Assembly: GCF_964340395.1 (NCBI RefSeq)
Contig: NC_135559.1
Span: 23,170,964-23,234,963 of the forward strand
DNA from: Glandiceps talaboti
Lineage: Eukaryota; Hemichordata; Enteropneusta; Spengelidae
Direction of reading: 5' to 3'
DNA: 64,000 bases
Position numbers and translations under genes: made by a program. The notes under the pieces are model-generated. The model was not told the DNA's origin. It was given only the letters and a program-made list of their open reading frames with translations, and searched no databases. This document shows positions 11,300 through 24,400 of this stretch, in pieces (the first letter of the stretch is position 1; each line of letters begins with the position of its first letter).

Positions 11300-12458
11300 A
11301 AACTTACATGAAACCTCCAAGTGTCAAATTATTTGCCATGGCCTCAGCCCTAGTTTTACCCTCATCTCTTTTACGTGATTTTTTAGCATGGGTTTTCCAC
11401 AGGAGATCAAATAATTGGCCTGAATTAGGTCTGCCATTTACCACCCATACTTTGAAAGCATCCCTAGCAGCATTGTGAAAGTTACGCATATGCTCATTCC
11501 ATCCGGGAACAACATTGAAACCAGATTCATTGAACGTTGAAGATGGAATACAATTGTTGGCAGCTGATTGAGGACATGTAACAATATTCGTATAAAATGT
11601 CTGTAACCCACGCAGGTGGTCACCATTCTTACAATTTGGATCACAACACAAAAAAGCTGGGCATTTCAAGATTGTGAAATAAATGGTCAGTTAGATTCTT
11701 ATAGGTGCACAAATTATGTGGCAAAGCTTTACTCCAATTAGAGGTTCAATTGGGGTTGCACTTATTGTGCTGAATAGGTTCAGCTTGAACTAAACCACCT
11801 GTTTCTGTATTAACCCAAAGAGGAAAATGATCAGAAGAAATAAAATCATAAAGAATGCAAACATCAGAAATGGCATTGTGTACTGCATTGGGTACTTACA
11901 ATATGGTCTAACCAATATGTACTACCATGTGCTTCACTGATGTAAGTGAAATTATCAACACCCTTGTCAAGCTTTTCGACATCAGAAATATGCAAAATAT
12001 TTTCATGACAAAAGATGTCAAGCTCATTGCCAAATATTGTACCCAAGTTGGAGTTGAAATCTCCAATAATAACAACATTTGCAGTTTCTACATCATCAAC
12101 GATGTTTTTGATTTTTGCTAGATAAGACAAATAACTGTCATAATTGTCATTTCAACAAGTTGGAAGATAAACAGTGCACATATAATAAACAGTTTTACTG
12201 AAGACATGATGATTTCTACACCAAAGAGCCTAGTGTCAACTATATATAGATACTTTATAGTGACATTTTGTCCCAATGATTTACACCACTGATAGCAACA
12301 CCACCACATGGGCATCCTACGTTGAAACCAGAACTGTCGTCGATGACAGAAACTTCACAAACATTGAAGTCCCTGCGAACCCTAGAAAGTAGTGAGAGTG
12401 CCGCTTTGGTGAACCAATGTTGTTGAATACAATTTATGACGTCGTGTCTAAGTGTCAC
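11300..12458 (-). pseudogene. LINE endonuclease and EN-RT linker, decayed
   Basis: The minus strand carries the APE-type endonuclease that nicks target DNA for non-LTR retrotransposition, spread over several frames. In order: GFNVGCPCGGVAISG (12330-12270), VVIIGDFNSNLG with the catalytic GDFN (12075-12040), HGSTYWLDHIVST (~11930-11885), and SSDHFPLW with the SDH motif at 11827-11835. Next is the linker VVPGWNEHMRNFHNAARDAF and VNGRPNSGQLFDLLWKTHAK (11520-11370), a pattern typical of the stretch between EN and RT in CR1/L2-like elements. The RT itself is missing. Frameshifts and stops show it is dead. It continues upstream into the ORF1 piece at 12459-12907. Confidence 0.75.
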
Positions 12459-12907
12459 AAAGGGTTTTGACCAAGTCTAAGGATGATTTTATTGTGTGAC
12501 AGTTGTAGGATGTAAGCCATAGTACCATGCAAGTTGTCAATAGAATTTACGGATTGGTATTCCATCTGGCCATAGTGCAGGATCACAAACTTTATCAGCA
12601 AAGTCCTGCGTTGTTTCAATCAGGAAAGATTTATATTTTGTAGTGAGCTATTCACAATTTACAGAAATCTGACATCGACTTTTGATGTAATATGTGATGT
12701 CATCCGGAGTCATTGTTGAAGCAAATCTGGTGATCAAAAATTTAAATGGCAGTTGTTTGGGCGAACAACCTTAATTGAGCATTCTTCACCTTGCCTCGTT
12801 GCCCCAATTTTTATGATATTTGCATACGATTAAGGCTTAAAATAATTGAGCTCTCTGATATTCATCAGCTTAGGGGTACCAGTGTTCCCCCTTGACAACT
12901 TTAGCAC
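12459..12907 (-). pseudogene. LINE ORF1 C-terminal remnant, second copy
   Basis: Matches 4770-5265 at the nucleotide level with small indels that break the frame. The same LTTKYD-like and WPDGIPIRKF peptides can be read piecewise. It abuts the inverted end of repeat copy 3, just as the first copy abuts copy 2 once the 5268-7056 insertion is removed. Confidence 0.6.
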
Positions 12908-12913
12908 CACTTA

Positions 12914-13118
12914 GGATGCATTATACAGCACACAGGTGTATGTGACCCTTAATTGATACTATTTGTACAAGACTCTGAATGAATTCCTTTTTGGAGTTGG
13001 ACGCCGAGCTTTCATGCTAGATGAGCAGTCGGAGACATGTTACAGTTATGCCATTGAAAGTAAAGAGAATGCGGTGGGCGGGTGGGGGTAGGGTGGGTGG
13101 TAGGTGTGTATATGTGTT

Positions 13119-13166
<48 letters not shown>

Positions 13167-14843
13167 CTGACAACAGTTTATGATATATTTATATAGAGTA
13201 TACTTAGTTTCCCAAAGGGGACTATTTGAATGGGCCCTGTCCGTCATCCGTAATGTACCATTTGTCTCTTATGCAATATCCAATTTCTTTCAATCCTAGG
13301 AACAAAGATGACTTAACTCAAAAACTGTAATAAATGACACTCCATTTAAGTGTCTGCCCCCTGTTATGAGGTACAACATTTATTTTGCAACATTGACCTT
13401 TGACCTTGACCTTCAAGGTCAATCATTAAAATCAGAGACACATATTTATTTGTTGCTAACTTCTTGAAATCATGTTCACATTATAGAAGGAAATATACAC
13501 ATTGATTACTAGTATCTTAAGACTCCATTCAAGTGTCTAGCTCTATATTGTTAGGTGTAAATAATCTTTTGAGACAATGACCTTTGACCTTGACTTTGAC
13601 ATCCAGGGTCACTCATCAAAATCCAGCTATTTCCTACATATCATAGACACTTGTTAGTATTTTATTTGTTTTCTGAATCACTGCACCATTGAGCAGTAAA
13701 AAATTGAAGGGCCTAAACCTTCTTTGTCAGTTTTAAAAATCGAGCCTTTGACTCATGTTTACAAGTAATAGAAAATAGTATCCACAAGTGTTATTAATTT
13801 GGTATTCATACCACTTTCACTGAATGGCAATCATATTTGTAGTAATAAAATCTTGATCAACTGGATAAACTGTAAAATATATAGTGTCCATTGAACTGTG
13901 TACTCCTATAGAGTGAGGTGTATGCTTTCTTTTCAGATATTGGCCTTTGACCTTGACATTGATCTTCAGGGTCAGTTATCACTTTACTTTCATATCTGAC
14001 ATCACAGATATTTAAATCTGTTTACAGACAAAGAAAAAGTGTTGTATAGATATTATAAACATTATAACTAAAGGAAATAAATTTCAACCTATAATCAGAG
14101 AGAAGTAAAGTATTTGAGTGTGTTCAATGTCTTCAAGGAAAAATGTAGTTTGCCAGTTACTTAGCTCGTTAGAGTGAGTAGGTTGTAGAATAGACAGTTA
14201 TATAGATACATGTAGGTAGATAGAACCAATAGGATTAGTTATGTAGTACATGTAGTTTATTTCCATTTCAAGGCCTCAGGCTCATTTGCAAAGAGGTTAC
14301 ACTTCAAAATTTTAAGTCAAATCTATTAATGACACAAGGTCGGTTTAGCTGGAAGCTATATATAGCATTGTAGGTATATTTATTCAGTAGATACTGGTAT
14401 ATAGGCATAGATAGGTTTAGATTATAGGTATGTGTAGATAATAGGTATTGTTATATAGCCATATATAGGTTTAGTTTAATACAGGAGGTGTTGGTATATA
14501 GGCATATATAAGTTTAGCTTGTAGGTATATACAGTAGGTTTTGGAATATAGGCATAGATAGGTATACAGTTTATTGATGTAGGTATGTACAAATGTATAA
14601 TATGATAGCTTGGTGTATGTCAGTAGGGAATATGGTAGCGAGAGTGGATGATTGTGTTAGTGGGGTGGTTGGAGGGGTTGGGGGTGGGATGTTCTCTTTG
14701 CTTTCAATAGTGTAATCATGACATGTCTCTGGGCTCTCATTCAGCATGTTAAGCTTGGCTGCACTTGCTCCAAAAATGGATTCATTTGGACTCATGTGTA
14801 AATAGTGTCAGGGTCATTACATCTGTGTGATAGATATGCATCC
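12914..14843 (+). mobile_element. Long-TIR DNA-transposon-like repeat, copy 3
   Basis: 1,930 bp, very close to copy 2 throughout, with the same internal deletion relative to copy 1. The tips extend into a perfect 15-bp inverted match: CCACTTAGGATGCAT at 12907-12921 and its complement at 14836-14850. Interior features are a (GT)n tract at 13110-13164, half-site clusters at 13394-13421, 13578-13595 and ~13951, and the AT-rich ATAGGTTTAG series at 14350-14580. No transposase is present. Confidence 0.7.
13394..13421 (+). promoter_or_regulatory. Nuclear-receptor-type half-site cluster in copy 3
   Basis: Same layout as 324-351, unmutated: DR1 TGACCTTTGACCT, an extra TGACCT, then inverted TCAAGGTCA. 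Another TGACCTTTGACC lies at 13578. Motif-based inference only. Confidence 0.4.
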
Positions 14844-15969
14844 TAAGTGGTTGCTGTACTGTAAATGGCTGATCCCTTTACAAGATTACAACAGGGAATC
14901 TTAGACAAGGGAAGAAGTGGTGGGGGGGGGGGGGGGGATACCTGTCATGTGATACAGTTTGACTCCAAAGAGAATAGAGTGTGACCCTGCTACACCACTG
15001 GTGAATATCTTCCATTTTTCAACAAATTTTGAGTGTATTTGTCAATATTGTCTGAGGATATGTTCCAAATATGATGTAAAGCTATAAACCATGATGTCAA
15101 ACTGCCTAAATAATGACAAAAATGTTTGGTTGTGAAATTATATTGGTGTGAATTCGGCCCGTCTGACTACTTCCTAAAATATTTGACAAACAGTATTTTC
15201 CAGTGGTTTGTTTTACAAATAATCATAATGCATTAAATAAAAAAAATCAACATATGCATTTATACAATTTCAGTCATGAAAATTTACATTATGGGTTTAT
15301 ACCACTAATTTCCCTTGATTATTGTGTGTACAGCAATATCAAATTTTGGTGTCGAAACTGTCTGAATTCCAAAATTACCATGCATAGCACATCGATGGGC
15401 CTTTAGGAACTGGGAACAGAAATAGTAGTCATTAGTTGCCACTAGCAGTTTTCTATTGTGAAATATGACATAATAATCAGGTAGGCTGATGCCATACGAT
15501 CAAATGTCTGTGCAACATGTAGTCTGGATGCCAACACAGTGTTGTAAGTGCAACACGATAAATTCTAAAATAACACATCGGGTTCAAGAACTTGCTCATA
15601 TTCCTAAATGGGTGAAACTTATAAATTTCTTTTATTGGTCTGGCAATAGGGACTGTTTGAAAAATATAAGCAGGAATTGTCTTATTGAGAGAGAAGAACT
15701 AACCTGAACTAAGCAAATACGAATACCCAGTACCTTTAGCGCGAGTACGTACAAGGAAACTTCATAAATCATCAATGAATTCGACAAAATAATTGACCTT
15801 TAATCAAGATTTACTAAAAGAAATATGTTATAGATGACTTGATAACAGTTGCAAATGAATAATGCTATGAAAGGGTCTGTCAAAAACTATTCGGCACATT
15901 CGTTGAGCACTGAGACATGGAATCCAGAAGTATTCAGTGCACTGCATTGTTCTAATGGCAAGTGTATCA
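14844..15969. other. No recognised gene
   Basis: Contains a G16-18 run near 14922-14938 followed by CCTGTCATGTGAT. That string is inverted near 5398-5411, beside the C runs of the 5268 element, so a small related fragment may be present. The rest is AT-rich with short, domain-less frames. Confidence 0.35.
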
Positions 15970-16250
15970 CATGACCTAGCAGGTATCCCCCTCTGTGAAC
16001 AAACATTCAGAAAAGTGTATGCAAATATGCCTAGCAACAAATCCACACCTAAACAACAGCAAAATGATAGCTTATATTGCAAAGATAACAACAGGGATTA
16101 AGACAAATGAATAAACATTCAAAAAATGTATGCTAATATGTCTAGCAACATGACCTAGCCCACAGCAACAGCCAAATGATTGTGTTATATTGCACAGATA
16201 CCTGCAGGGTTGGATAGGTAACTGGAGAGTCATTCAGCAAATGAACACCT
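15970..16250 (+). repeat. ~118-bp dispersed tandem repeat (CTAGCAACAAGACC family)
   Basis: Two to three diverged units with the order CTAGCAACA, CCACAGCAACAGCCAAATGA, GCACAGATA and AATAAACATTCAAAAAATGT. The same family forms the array at 62770-63190 and occurs inverted near 20765, 28735 and 30615. Confidence 0.6.
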
Positions 16251-16689
16251 ACACCTAGCATGGATCAGCATGTGGGTAAATATTTTTAAAAATGGGGATG
16301 AGAAAAAATTCAAGGGATATTTTGCTAGAACAGAGTGTGCTTCCTCAATCATTAAGACAGCTAGCTCAGACATTGCCAGTTGATGGTAACTCTTTTTGGT
16401 GATGGATTATCAGCAATTATTGATAAACATGCCAAAAGTTTTACATAGTTAGCCACAGTGTCAGCTACTACACAAGCACAAACTAAATGTACTCAGATTA
16501 ATACCTTTAAGCAGCCTTATCAGGGCCAAAAGTCACAGATATCTCCAAGTAAAAAAGCAAAGAAATCCTAAACAATACACTGGCTCTTGGCAGACACATT
16601 ACTTACGTCCTAACCAGGCTAAAAAGGTACTTTTAGCAAAGGACAGTCTACTCAAAAAAGGAAGTCTTTTTGACTGTCTTGTACCCCCC

Positions 16690-17080
16690 CCCCCCACACA
16701 CACACACCTGCTCATTCTGCCCTCAGTTCTCGACCTGTGGGAGAGCATTTGAAACTTTTTATCAACCAGTGGCAGGACATTACACAGGACAACTGGGTTT
16801 TGTCAGTAGTGGGGAATGGATACCAACTCCCTTTCAAGAATATAGAGTCGGCCTCCCCTGCCTTCCAATTTGCCTCTAGATCCAGCAAAGCAAGCTGTGA
16901 TCAAAGAGGAAATTCAGAAACTGGTTGGAAATGAAAGCAGTTTGGTTGGCACTGCAACATTTCAAGAGTCAGATCCAAGGACAATAGGCTCAGAAAACCT
17001 CACAGTTGTATTCTACATAAATCAACAAGGAAGTACCCAATGCATTCCTTCACTCTGTACTGTCTGGTACAGGAAATGAT
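16690..17080 (+). pseudogene. DIRS-type RT and RNase H remnants
   Basis: Plus-strand peptides in two frames include LFINQWQDITQDNWVLSVV and GYQLPF, then LPLDPAKQAVIKEEIQKLV, which fit the segment just before and at the start of the DIRS reverse transcriptase. These are followed almost at once by LTVVFYINQQGST, which fits the RNase H segment with an altered first acidic position. Nearly the whole RT lies between these in intact elements, so there is a large internal deletion around 16940-17000. The remnant leads into the tyrosine recombinase remnant at 17129-18424. Confidence 0.6.
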
Positions 17081-17128
17081 ATCCTGTGGTGCAAACAGAA
17101 GGCAATTCTAATAAAGGCAATTCATCTC

Positions 17129-18424
17129 ATGGCAGGGACTGGAAGTCTATGCATCCCCTTCATTTGCTCTGATCCACAAGTACTGAACAAAATATGCAGA
17201 GACCAGTGCGTTGTGATTCTGATAGCATCAAAATGGCCAAAGTGGTCTTGGTATTTCCTTTCCTATTATCTCTTCCAGTCGACCTGCCTCGCAGGTTACC
17301 TCAGAGACAGGACAATGTTAGTCGAGCAGGACAGGATGACCTTTCACCCAGATGCAGAAATGCTGAATCTGGAGATTGTCCAACAACAAGCAGTTGCAAA
17401 AGGATTTTGTCAAAAGGCTTCCACACCCATTGCCAGAACCACTAGAGATAGTACCCTCTCAACTTATGAGGCCAAATGGCATATTTTCTCTGATTGGACG
17501 TGTGAGAAGGAAAATGAATCCTCTCAGAAACTCTATGCCACATCTAGCCAATTTCTTTATTTTTTTGTTTGAACAAAAGAAATTACAAATAAGTACCCTG
17601 GAGGTATATCGTGCAGCAATTACATGTACAGACACTTTTAAGTCTAGTCAGGGATGAGAGGTCAGTCATGATAGAGACATCACTGCCTTATTTAAGTATT
17701 TATCTCAACACTCAACAAAGACCTCCGATCAGAAAGTGTCTGGAGTCTTTCCCTGGTTCTACAGATCTTAAAAGGTGCCTATTTGAACCTATGGGGAAAA
17801 CATATTCTTAAAACTGTTTTTCCTATTGCCTTAGCAACAGGATTAAAACACAGTGAACTACATGCTTTCAGTATACAGAAAGAATTGTGTGATATTAGCT
17901 CAAGAGCTGTATTGATGGCTTCTATTGGTTTTTTAGATATTAGAACCAGGTAGCCTCTCAACCACCAAAACCAGTTCATATTAAGGCATTAAAAACCTTT
18001 TGTTGGAGAAGACTCCTCAGATAAATTGTTAGGTCCTGTGAGAGCACTTTGTTGGTATTCAGCCAGAACAAAGTTGATCAGAGGAGATAGGAAGAGTTCC
18101 ATACAAAACACTAATTCTCCTTCAGATATAAGTAGTCAATCTCTATCCAGGTGGATAGTACAGACAATTCATTTATGTCATCAGTTAGCTGGCAAAGATG
18201 ATAATGAACTAGCTGGTATTATGGCTCATGATGTAAGAGCAGTAGCTACATCATGGCTGCTTTTCTCAGGAATCAGCCTCCAGGAAATCATGGAATCAGT
18301 CTGTAGGCATTCTAATAATACTTTCACATCCTTCTACTTGAGAGATATGGCATCAGAAGTAGATGGTATGTTTCAGCTTGGACCTATTGTTGCAGCACAG
18401 AAAGTGCTTGGGGGAACCAAGTAG
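17129..18424 (+). pseudogene. DIRS-type tyrosine recombinase, decayed
   Basis: DIRS elements integrate with a tyrosine recombinase instead of a DDE integrase. Fragments in shifted frames run in order: VVILIASKWPKWSWYF and VDLPRRLPQRQD (17200-17320, end of RNase H/linker), the core-binding helix TYEAKWHIFSDW, LFEQKKLQISTLEVYRAAI (17560-17625), then FPIALATGLKHSELHAFS (17820-17870). The last clean frame, 18026-18424 (132 residues), holds the catalytic end: AHDVR at residues 67-71 with His68 and Arg71, RHSNNTF, and Tyr104 in TSFYLRD. The first catalytic Arg, expected as R in an RRSEL-type motif, reads KHSEL. At least three frameshifts and stops make it inactive. Confidence 0.75.
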
Positions 18425-18532
18425 TTGATCTTCATCTTCTTCTACAGCACATTTCTATTTTAAGGAGTTTTCTCGTTAGTTGTGTTTGCCCTGTCTCCTC
18501 CATGTGGTTAAAGTTTTTGCTTTGGTAGTCTA

Positions 18533-18609
18533 TACATGGGTAAGTTCATGTGAAATGGAACTGTAGTTTCTTTTGGAAACTAATTCCCATGAACATATCC
18601 TTACCCATA
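18533..18609. repeat. Imperfect hairpin in the DIRS 3' region
   Basis: ATGGGTAAG and TTCATG on the left pair with CATGAACATATCCTTACCCAT on the right, with AGTTTC/GAAACT inside. DIRS-like elements commonly end in such inverted sequences, so this may be close to the right end of the element. Confidence 0.5.
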
Positions 18610-19106
18610 TTCTACTCCCCACCACCTCCCCTCTTTACAGAGCAATGCTTGTAATGTGTTTAGGGTAACACACTAGCTGGTGGTTTTCTTTGATTATTTT
18701 TAACTAGAGTATTGGGGAATAAGGCCCCCTCGGAAGGCAATTTTGATCTCTCCTTAGGTTGTTTGGGGACAAGGATAAACACTTAAATATAAAAATATAG
18801 GTAAGTATAGGGTAATGGCAAGACTTGATTAGGTTTTGGTAAAAATCCTGTGAATATTAATGAGCAATTTATGTAATTAATGATTTTCGGTAATTAGGCT
18901 ATATCTCAAGAATGCACACTTCAAATTCATTATAACTTGGTACACACATTTGCGATACCAAAGCGCACTTGTCCTGAAAATATCATTGATGTAGCTTTTA
19001 ACTATTGGCATATTTTTGTAGGCCACTAAAAAGGAAAAAAATAGTTTCTCATCAGGAAATGTTGTCTAAAGTGGTACGATGTGCTTATTATTATTTTTTT
19101 ACATTC
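18610..19106. other. No recognised gene
   Basis: Possible distal DIRS sequence followed by AT-rich DNA. No frame with a domain. Confidence 0.3.
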
Positions 19107-20235
19107 TCAACGAATGTCACTGAACATGTTGTGGTTGGCCAGGAGATCACTAACAGCCATGGGCAAATAGCAATCAATGAGAAAAAATAACTTATTACAT
19201 ATGTTCTGTTGTATTCCAACAATTGTCTGTAGGAACGACAATCTCAAAACTTTGCCCTTACGGAAGACATTCAGTTTACGGTACATCTGGTCTGTACTAG
19301 TTTCAGTTTTCTCAAGGTCTAACAAGAGATTTGACTTTTTTGGCTACTTCAGCTTTTGAATGTCTTAGTATTGCTTTCAGAGCAAATCTTTCAACATAAC
19401 TATTGACAAATGACATAGAAGGATCAATGTCACACTTTTCAAGAATCTTGCATATTGGCACATATTGGGATTTGAAGTGTTAAGGAAACCAGCCAGTGTG
19501 AGCACTATTTGATTCATGAAAAGTTTGTTGCCTACCTTAAAGCTGTCAATAGATTTATTTACCAAACTTATTGAGGTACCTACATGTGATCTCAATGTGA
19601 ACATGATCCATTTCATTAGGACATTATACTATTAGGTACCAGAGACAGTGAGCAAGCTGTACTATCAGACATTAAAGTTGAACTATCAGCATCTGAATGA
19701 CCTCTATCCTCTGAAGCTTCTTGTTGATGATCCTCAGAATGTCCCACATGAGAACGAGCAGTTTTCACATTATTTTCATCAGTTGAGACAATTGCACTAT
19801 TTAGTACAGTTTTATTCATAGCACTGGCTCCTAAACTTGGTATGGTTTGGTATGACTTACAGCAATTGAATCACTGGGATTTTGAATATCAGGTCAAGAT
19901 AAGACCTGCCGGCACTACAGTTTCACAAGCAGGCTTAGTATTTATTGAGAGAGAGCACCTCATTATTTAAAGGTATTTTTTACCTCCTAAAACTAAATAT
20001 CTGAACCTTTGGTATTAAAACAACCAACTGTGCTGCTGTATGTTTTTAGTTTTGAGATATGAACAGATGAATGGATGTTATCTGCACTAACAGTGGCAGA
20101 AAAACAGTTATAAAAAGTTGGATTTTGTTTTAGGTCATCTAAAATGCAAACTTTATCATCTACATTGACTACAGTCCAGAAGTGGTCAGGGTTCAACTGA
20201 ACAGCACTTGTTAATCTACACTGTAAACTAAACAA
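19107..20235 (-). pseudogene. Possible decayed minus-strand coding stretch, unidentified
   Basis: Four short minus-strand frames follow each other. 20235-19993 reads VQLNPDHFWTVVNVDDKVC then ILDDLKQNPTFYN; 19819-19616 is acidic and serine-rich; 19616-19377 and 19325-19107 are helical and hydrophobic with no known motif. HFWTV followed by DD resembles the His...Asp end of ubiquitin-specific protease-like folds, but the match is short. The run could be a broken gene, a transposon passenger, or chance. No start, splice or ending signal can be assigned. Confidence 0.25.
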
Positions 20236-21274
20236 ATCTCAATTTTCTGGCATTGTGATTTTGGCGTCTATTCTTCCCACTGAAAATTCCAATTTCAATG
20301 TTAAAAAAACTGTGGTAACATAACAAATCCTAACAAACAGATAGTGAATTGCAACATATTCTACAACCATGTCTATTCAACTATTGATACAGTCCCTCAC
20401 CGTCTCCTGCACACTAGCTGACAGATTAATTACCAGTGATAGCTAACTCTTATCGAGCCTAAAGTTGTGTCAAATGAGAATTCAAATATACTGTGATCAC
20501 ACTTTAATTATAAAGGCACTGATGTTGAAAATGCATTATGATCATCATACTTTGACAATGATTCAAAAATCTGCAAAACATTCAGCATCACCATGATCCA
20601 TTGGGTACAAAGAAAATGGGACTTCATCAACAACCCACTGCCATACACACTTTCTAATGTGTGCTTCACAACATACTCTGCACAGTTTGTTTGCTACAGA
20701 AGCAAGACTCCTATCAATTGATTAAATGGCATTTTTTTAAAAAGACTGAATAAGTAAACATCTGCAAATGGGCATGGTCTTGTTGCTAGGGAAATTTCCA
20801 TACATTTTTATATCTTTATTGTAATATGAAACATTTCACTGTTGCTCGGGGCATGGTCATGGTTACTGGGGCCAGAAAACAGTCATCTTTATTATCTCAG
20901 AGTTGCTCCATGACAAATACTGATATAGGCAGATTTAGAATATGGATAAATAAAGAAATTAGTCATTTAGGACTGATGACAATAGATAATGAATCCCTTA
21001 CATTTATATGAGGTCTATCAGAACTTGCCAGTACTCCATACATGTACATCTCTGAATAGCAAATATGCAAAGATGTTTACTGTACATGAGACTTCCAGTT
21101 TACAATGGATATTGAAGTTTTCCTATATTGATGATCTGCTATCAAAATGTGGATAAAACTGTAATAATAAAAATCATGTATTGATGCTAGTTTATAGGTA
21201 TGGTATTCTCCCTAGGATAGATTACAAGGAAAATGATAATTAGTATAATATTTACAGGTTAATAATAGTAGTAA
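20236..21274. other. AT-rich DNA with an inverted piece of the dispersed repeat
   Basis: At 20770-20870 GGGCATGGTCTTGTTGCTAG and GGCATGGTCATGGTTACT are minus-strand copies of the CTAGCAACAAGACC family. Otherwise nothing recognisable; this is the host side of the copia insertion. Confidence 0.45.
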
Positions 21275-21424
21275 TGTTAACTATTACGGGCATACTACTT
21301 TGGAGGTAACGTCACTCCCTCACCACTGCGCATGTGCATCGAGTACACGTGTCTCAGTTCATATAGTAAATGCTACGGAGCAACAAGTCATCGGACTGAA
21401 CTATAGTGGAACTCTAATTTAACA
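21275..21424 (+). repeat. Copia 5' LTR
   Basis: 150 bp, begins TGTTAA and ends TTAACA, a perfect 6-bp terminal inversion. It would hold the promoter and the transcription start. No textbook TATA box is evident. 150/150 identical to the 3' LTR. Confidence 0.97.
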
Positions 21425-21425
21425 T

Positions 21426-21437
21426 TGGTAGCAGAGC
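21426..21437 (+). promoter_or_regulatory. Primer-binding site, initiator-Met tRNA
   Basis: TGGTAGCAGAGC lies one base after the 5' LTR. The first 11 bases are complementary to the 3' end of animal initiator methionine tRNA (ending CTCTGCTACCA), so full-length iMet tRNA is the likely minus-strand primer. Confidence 0.85.
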
Positions 21438-21462
21438 ATTGCGTTAAAGGTTTAACATAACA

Positions 21463-24400
21463 ATGGCTAGCTACAAGAATCCTCCAACTTTGGGCCCGGA
21501 AAGCAGTTATGAAACATGGAAAAACGAACTCGCCGTGTGGCGATTGGTAACGGAGGTTGACAAAAAGAAACAAGCATTGGCTGTAACATTGTCACTCACA
21601 GGCCAGGCCAGAGCCACGGCGCTCGAAATTGACGCAACGAAGCTCAATACGGATGAAGGTATGGATACCCTACTCGGGGCATTAGACTCGATGTTTAAAA
21701 AGGAGACTGTTGACCTCGCTTATGAAGCATACTCAACGTTCGATAACTTTCAAAAGACGGAAGACATGCCGATGTCAAAATTCGTGATGGAATACGAACG
21801 TCGCTACAATCAGTGCAAAAAATATAGTATGGAACTGCCCGATACTGTTCTATCATTCAGGCTATTAGATAGAGCAAATTTATTACAACAGGACCGACAG
21901 CTTGCTCTAAGTGCTGCTTCAGATCTCAAATTCTCGTCCATGAAATCCGCTTTGAAACGCATTTTTGGTGATAGCCATGTGCTTGATCATGACGCTGCTG
22001 GGGGTACGTCCGCGGTAGTGATCAAACAAGAATCAGCGTACTTCACTGAGCGGTATACGCCAGCGAGGGGAAACCAGAAACGTACTGGATATGGTGGTGG
22101 ATTGCAGCGACAACGTAATAGTCATGCTGGTAACACGTCCAAGGGGACAAATCCTGTCGATAAATTTGGTAGGCGGACAAGATGTATGATCTGTCAATCA
22201 GTCTGCCATTGGGCTAAAGAATGTCCACATCGACAAACTGCGGATGACGTCAAAGCTATAGAGCTAGAGGAAGACGACATCGTAGATGAGGTATGTGACC
22301 TGACTTTGTTAACAAAAGAACAACTACCAACTACAATGAATGAAGTTCTGATGAGTGAAGCCTTGGGCTGTGCTGTCATTGATACTGCATGTACCCGTAC
22401 AGTCTGTGGTAAACAATGGTTGGATCATTATGTCAACAACTTGGATGATAAACGTCAGTCTCAGATGCGTACGTCATCAAGTAATAGAGGTTTTCGTTTT
22501 GGTGATGGTGTACAAGTCAAGTCTATGGCGAATGTCATTCTGCCAGCAAAAATTGGCGACACCTCCTGTAATATAGACACAGAGGTCGTTGACCTTGACC
22601 TTCCATTGCTGCTAAGTAAGACATCACTGAAGAGGGCAGGTACAGTACTAGACCTAGCTAATGACAAGGCAGAAATGTTCAGCCAACCTGTAACTTTGAA
22701 CTTTACATCAAGTGGTCACTATTGTATACAGATACAAGATGAATGCAAACATGAAACTCAACATGATGCAGATGACAAAGAAAATGAAGTTCTACTCATC
22801 GATGAAAACATGTCAAAAGCAGAACAGGAGAAGATACTGGTGAAATTGCATCGTCAGTTTGGACATGCTACTGCAGATAAATTACATAAACTTCTCCTGA
22901 ATGCAGGCACTGTTGATGCTGAAATCTTGAAAGCGTTACCACATGTTATTGACAGTTGTGACATTTGCCAGAAACACAAGAAACCCTCTCCTAAACCAGC
23001 TGTAGGATTCCCACTGGCAAGTGATTTTAATGAGACAGTAGCTGTTGATCTTCATGAGTTAGAGGAGAAGGTTTGGTATCTACATATCATTGATGAATTT
23101 AGCCGCTTCAGTGCAGGGGCCATTATAACGAGTAAACAGTCATCTGTGTTTGTGGATAACTTTATTAAGAAGTGGATCAGCATACATGGTGCCCCACAGA
23201 AACTGTACAGTGACAATGGCGGTGAGTTTAACAATGGAGAAGTCCGGGATATGTGTGAAAACTTCAACATAAATCCCAAAACAACAGCAGCTTTCAGTCC
23301 ATGGAGCAATGGACTTCTGGAAAGACATAACCAAACACTCACTAACATAATGAGAAAAGTGAAGGCTGAGAGAAATTGTGATTGGGAGACAGCCTTACAC
23401 TGGGCACTGATGGCTAAAAATAGTCTATGCAACGTCCATGGTTACAGTGCCTATCAACTTGTATATGGAAGAAATCCTAATGTACCTTCAGTCCTTGTTG
23501 ACAGACCACCAGCATTAGAGGGTACAACAACAAGCCAAGTTGTTGGTAACCATATCAACACAATGTATGCAACCAGACAGGCATTCACAGAAGCAGAATG
23601 TTCTGAAAGAATAAGACGAGCACTAAGAAAACAAACTCGACCAACACCAGATGAATGTCAAACAGGAGATAAAGTATATTACAAACGACCTGACAATCCT
23701 GAATGGAAGGGACCAGCAACAGTAATAGGACAAGAAGGAGCTGTAGTATTCATCCGTCATGGTGGAATGGTAGTACGCGTACACCAGAGTCGATTGAGTA
23801 AAGTTAACAATAAACATTGTGAAGACATGAAACAGCCTGAAACAAAGCAAAGTGTTGATGAAAAGGAAAGCCTGCCTGTCTATCAACACAACATAGACAG
23901 TGATGATGAGGTGGTCACCAGTGAAAACAAACAGCAACCTATCACACACGCCAATGCACCAGCAATCACAAACACAGCAAGTACAATTAACATAGAACCA
24001 GGCACAGTTGTGACCTATACACACAAAGACAATGAATGCAGACTATCAGCAAAGGTGATTGGTAGAGCTGGTAAGGTGACAGGAAGAAACAAAAACTGGT
24101 ATAATCTAGAATACACTGCACCAAGCAAGTTAATTGGGATACAACAGTCTGTCGACCTAAGCCAGGTACATGATTTGCAAGTTAATGACACTAACATTGA
24201 CCTTAATGTCAATATGGAAGAGTCTGTCATGGTCATAGAAGGCATTTCTCTGACAAAAGCTAAACTGACAGAATTGGACAACTGGAAGGCAAATAAGGTA
24301 TACATTGAAGTACCAGATGAAGGACAAAAATGTGTATCAACTAGATGGGTAAACACTCTCAAATCAACCCCAGATGGTATAAAACCGAAGGCAAGATTAG

